From positions 5,934,154 to 5,998,153 of the forward strand of contig NZ_KI632511.1 of assembly GCF_000504285.1 (NCBI RefSeq): a DNA stretch of 64,000 bases. The letters run 5' to 3'. Below are positions 62,107 through 64,000 of the stretch, one piece after another. The position numbers and the translations under genes are program-made. Numbering within the stretch: the first letter of the stretch is position 1; each line of letters begins with the position of its first letter. This DNA is from Actinospica robiniae DSM 44927. GTDB taxonomy: Bacteria; Actinomycetota; Actinomycetes; Streptomycetales; Catenulisporaceae. Below the pieces are notes generated by a model. That model worked only from the letters and a program-made list of their open reading frames with translations, searched no databases and was not told the DNA's origin.

Positions 62107-63033
62107 TCAGCGTATGGCCACGGCAGGCACGGCGGCGGAGAGCGGAAAGCCCTCGCCGTCGAGCACCACGCCGCCGACGACGTCGGCGAGTTGGCAGGCC
62201 GCGGCGCGCAACCGGGTGTCGATGCGGTCCGCGTCGATGTCAGTGGCCTGCGGCAGACAGCGGAAGCGGTAGACCGTGCACGGCCAGTCGGCGGCGGCGC
62301 GCGGTCTCAGCGCGTAGGGCATGAACCCCTCGCCGCCGAACGGGCGTACCCGCACCTCGAAGCTTCCGGGCCGGTCGAGGCAGTAATCGTTCGCGGCCAG
62401 TGCGCCGTTGCGGTCGAGTTCCGGCAGCGTCAGAGACAGGACGGAACGCAGCACCGACCACGGCAGCGCTTCATGTCCGTAGACGCAGTAGACCGTGTCG
62501 TGCCCACGGATCCGACGCACGGCGACGGCCCGAGTGGCGCGCGGCGAGTCCGCAGGCAGCCGCGCCGCGCCGCCCAGCCGCCGCGCCAGCCCGATGATCA
62601 GCGACCAGGCCAAGCCCTCGGCGCCGACCGGAAGCCCATGTGGGTAACGCAATCGGAGCAGGTCGGCGTCGATGCCGTGCACCACCCGAACTCGTTCCTG
62701 GGTGCACAACGCGGCGTACGCCGTGGTCCACGGTGAGCCGAGGCCCGCCAGCGCGAGCGTCTCCGGGTCCAGCCGGAACGGCCCCGCGAAGCGGACTCCG
62801 TCGGCGACGTCGATGCCGATGTCGCCGCCGGCATCGCCTGTTGCCGCCTCCGTCGTTCCCGGACCGGTGATCCCGTTGTCCGAGGACGGATTCCACAGCC
62901 GCACCAGCCGTCTGACGTCGGCGTCCACAGGCGTGCCGGCAAGCAGCAGCACCGGGTGCCGCCGCAGCAGCGATCCCGGTTCGGCCGACCCCGCGCGGGA
63001 CCGGCCCGGCAGTGTCCAAGGCCTCGACTTCAC
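62107..63033 (-). CDS. Hypothetical cytosolic protein
   Basis: A 308-residue product with no motif I recognise. It is soluble in appearance, with mixed alpha/beta composition. An early stretch reads PVLLLAGTPVDADVRRLVRLW, then an acidic Gly loop (about 55-72), a central RVRVVHGIDADLLRLRYPHG, and a C-terminal half rich in hydrophobic strands. Codon usage looks like its neighbours and the frame is long, supporting a real gene. The GTG at 63033 lacks a clear ribosome binding site, so the start is uncertain. Confidence 0.6.
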   Translation of the reverse strand: MKSRPWTLPGRSRAGSAEPGSLLRRHPVLLLAGTPVDADVRRLVRLWNPSSDNGITGPGTTEAATGDAGGDIGIDVADGVRFAGPFRLDPETLALAGLGSPWTTAYAALCTQERVRVVHGIDADLLRLRYPHGLPVGAEGLAWSLIIGLARRLGGAARLPADSPRATRAVAVRRIRGHDTVYCVYGHEALPWSVLRSVLSLTLPELDRNGALAANDYCLDRPGSFEVRVRPFGGEGFMPYALRPRAAADWPCTVYRFRCLPQATDIDADRIDTRLRAAACQLADVVGGVVLDGEGFPLSAAVPAVAIR

Positions 63034-63110
63034 GCCGCCACTGTCGCAGGGTTCTGGCCGAATTGAGAGGGATTAGGCCCCGAATTCACTCGAATCGCGC
63101 AAGCAGAGGC

Positions 63111-63524
63111 CTACCAGAGTGCGCCGAACGGGTCCTCCGGCGGAGCGGCCAGCACCACCGGCCCGCCCTCCGCGTCGGCGGCGAACCCGCCCGTCGCCGC
63201 TACGACCGCCTTCGCCAGCCGGTAGCGCAGCCGCTCCGCGCCCGGCCCGGAATCCGCGACGTGCACCTCGTACCGCGCCTGCGCGCTGGATGTCGACCGC
63301 TCGACCTCGACGACGAACGTGGCGACGGTGTCGGAGAAGGTCGCGCTGTAGTAGGCGAACGGCTCCTCGTCGTCGTACGCGTCGTCGAGCCCGTCGTCAG
63401 GCGCCGCCGCGCAGAACACGTCCCCCGTCCCCAACGGCGCCAGCGCGTCGAGCAGCGCAACCGCGTCCACCAGCTCCGGCGCCAGCACCGTCACCGCGCG
63501 CGGATCGGACGGAAACATCGGCAT
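63111..63524 (-). CDS. Hypothetical protein
   Basis: A 137-residue acidic protein (about 24 Asp/Glu) with alternating hydrophobic strands (PRAVTVLAPELVDAVALLDAL; FVVEVERSTSSAQARYEVHV) and a DPFGALW end. No family recognised. It starts 54 nt downstream of dcd on the same strand; ATG 63524 follows a G-rich stretch. Confidence 0.6.
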   Translation of the reverse strand: MPMFPSDPRAVTVLAPELVDAVALLDALAPLGTGDVFCAAAPDDGLDDAYDDEEPFAYYSATFSDTVATFVVEVERSTSSAQARYEVHVADSGPGAERLRYRLAKAVVAATGGFAADAEGGPVVLAAPPEDPFGALW

Positions 63525-63578
63525 GATTCAAGCCCCCCTGAATGCCCGTGGACCGATCGGAGAAGTCGGATCGTCCGA

Positions 63579-64000
63579 TCAGATCTTCGTACGGTGGAAG
63601 TTCACGTGCGACCGCGACGGCGTCGGCCCCCGCTGCCCCTGGTACCGCGACCCCGCCGCGGACGACCCGTAGGGGTTCTCGGCCGGGGAGGACAGCCGGA
63701 ACATGCACAGCTGTCCGATCTTCATACCCGGCCAGAGCTTGATCGGCAGGGTCGCCACGTTCGAGAGCTCGAGCGTCACGTGCCCGGAGAACCCCGGGTC
63801 GATGAACCCCGCCGTCGAGTGCGTCAGCAGCCCGAGCCGCCCCAGGCTGGACTTGCCCTCCAGCCGCGAAGCCACGTCGTCCGGCAGCGTGACCTGCTCG
63901 TAGGTCGATCCGAGCACGAACTCGCCGGGGTGCAGGATGAACGGCTCGTCAGACTCCGGCTCCACCAGCCGGGTCAGCTCCGGCTGCTCCCGCGCGGGAT
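63579..64000 (-). CDS. dcd: dCTP deaminase, 3' part (window-truncated)
   Basis: About 140 residues are visible. The 5' end lies beyond the window edge. It carries the dCTP deaminase family core: [16 protein letters not shown], the [33 protein letters not shown] motif with its catalytic region in two parts, KIGQLCMF and the [11 protein letters not shown] ending. It deaminates dCTP to dUTP for thymidylate supply. Just a GTG at 63965 would otherwise look like a start, but the upstream frame continues with family sequence. Confidence 0.93.
   Translation of the reverse strand, partial: PAREQPELTRLVEPESDEPFILHPGEFVLGSTYEQVTLPDDVASRLEGKSSLGRLGLLTHSTAGFIDPGFSGHVTLELSNVATLPIKLWPGMKIGQLCMFRLSSPAENPYGSSAAGSRYQGQRGPTPSRSHVNFHRTKI

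Overview
This 64 kb window is GC-rich actinobacterial chromosome centred on the replication origin. The evidence is the order dciA-recF-gnd-dnaN-oriC-dnaA-rpmH-rnpA-yidD-yidC-jag-rsmG-parA-parB, a gyrB-gyrA-DUF3566-tRNA-Ile-tRNA-Ala block like that of mycobacteria and streptomycetes, an HspR-type dnaK operon, and parS sites of the GTTCCACGTGGAAC/GTTTCACGTGAAAC kind. A small 6-phosphogluconate dehydrogenase gene between dnaN and recF, and DUF5324-, DLW-39- and DUF2617-type proteins, point to the Streptomyces/Catenulispora side of the class. I cannot name the genus. There are no rRNA genes, prophages, insertion sequences or CRISPR arrays.

Layout: 1-3.7 kb holds a small membrane protein, a class I aminotransferase and a compact GntR/membrane-protein module. 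3.9-5.4 kb holds tRNA-Ala(TGC), DLW-39, tRNA-Ile(GAT) and DUF3566. 5.5-14.3 kb is the leftward replication block gyrA, gyrB, dciA, recF, gnd, dnaN. 14.3-14.9 kb is oriC, with DnaA boxes and a five-unit DnaA-trio. 14.9-16.5 kb is dnaA. 16.7-19.4 kb is the rightward rpmH-rnpA-yidD-yidC-jag operon, closed by a terminator. 19.5-22.7 kb is rsmG, a parS cluster and parAB, followed by trxB-trxA.

From 24.2 to 31.7 kb a leftward envelope cluster (DUF6049, murJ, pseudokinase, sigM-type sigma factor, anti-sigma) converges on trxA. Then come pcnA, an MFS transporter, an enoyl-CoA hydratase, a class III aminotransferase, purA, fba, DedA, pyrE, a FadR-like regulator, an SRPBCC protein and DUF2617 (31.8-43.4 kb). 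The heat-shock block dnaK-grpE-dnaJ-hspR-clpB (43.7-50.7 kb) carries two HspR-type inverted repeats upstream of dnaK.

The hut locus (50.9-58.9 kb) encodes histidine degradation: hutH diverges from hutU-M20 hydrolase-hutF-hutI, with an RpiR regulator after hutH. The route implied is HutH, HutU, HutI, HutF and then, by inference, the M20 enzyme releasing formate from N-formylglutamate. The window ends with a membrane Fe-S oxidoreductase, three uncharacterised genes and the 3' part of dcd. The most notable observations are the DnaA-trio unwinding element, the M20 enzyme standing in for HutG, the palindrome in the hut divergent promoter, and trxBA facing sigM instead of following it.
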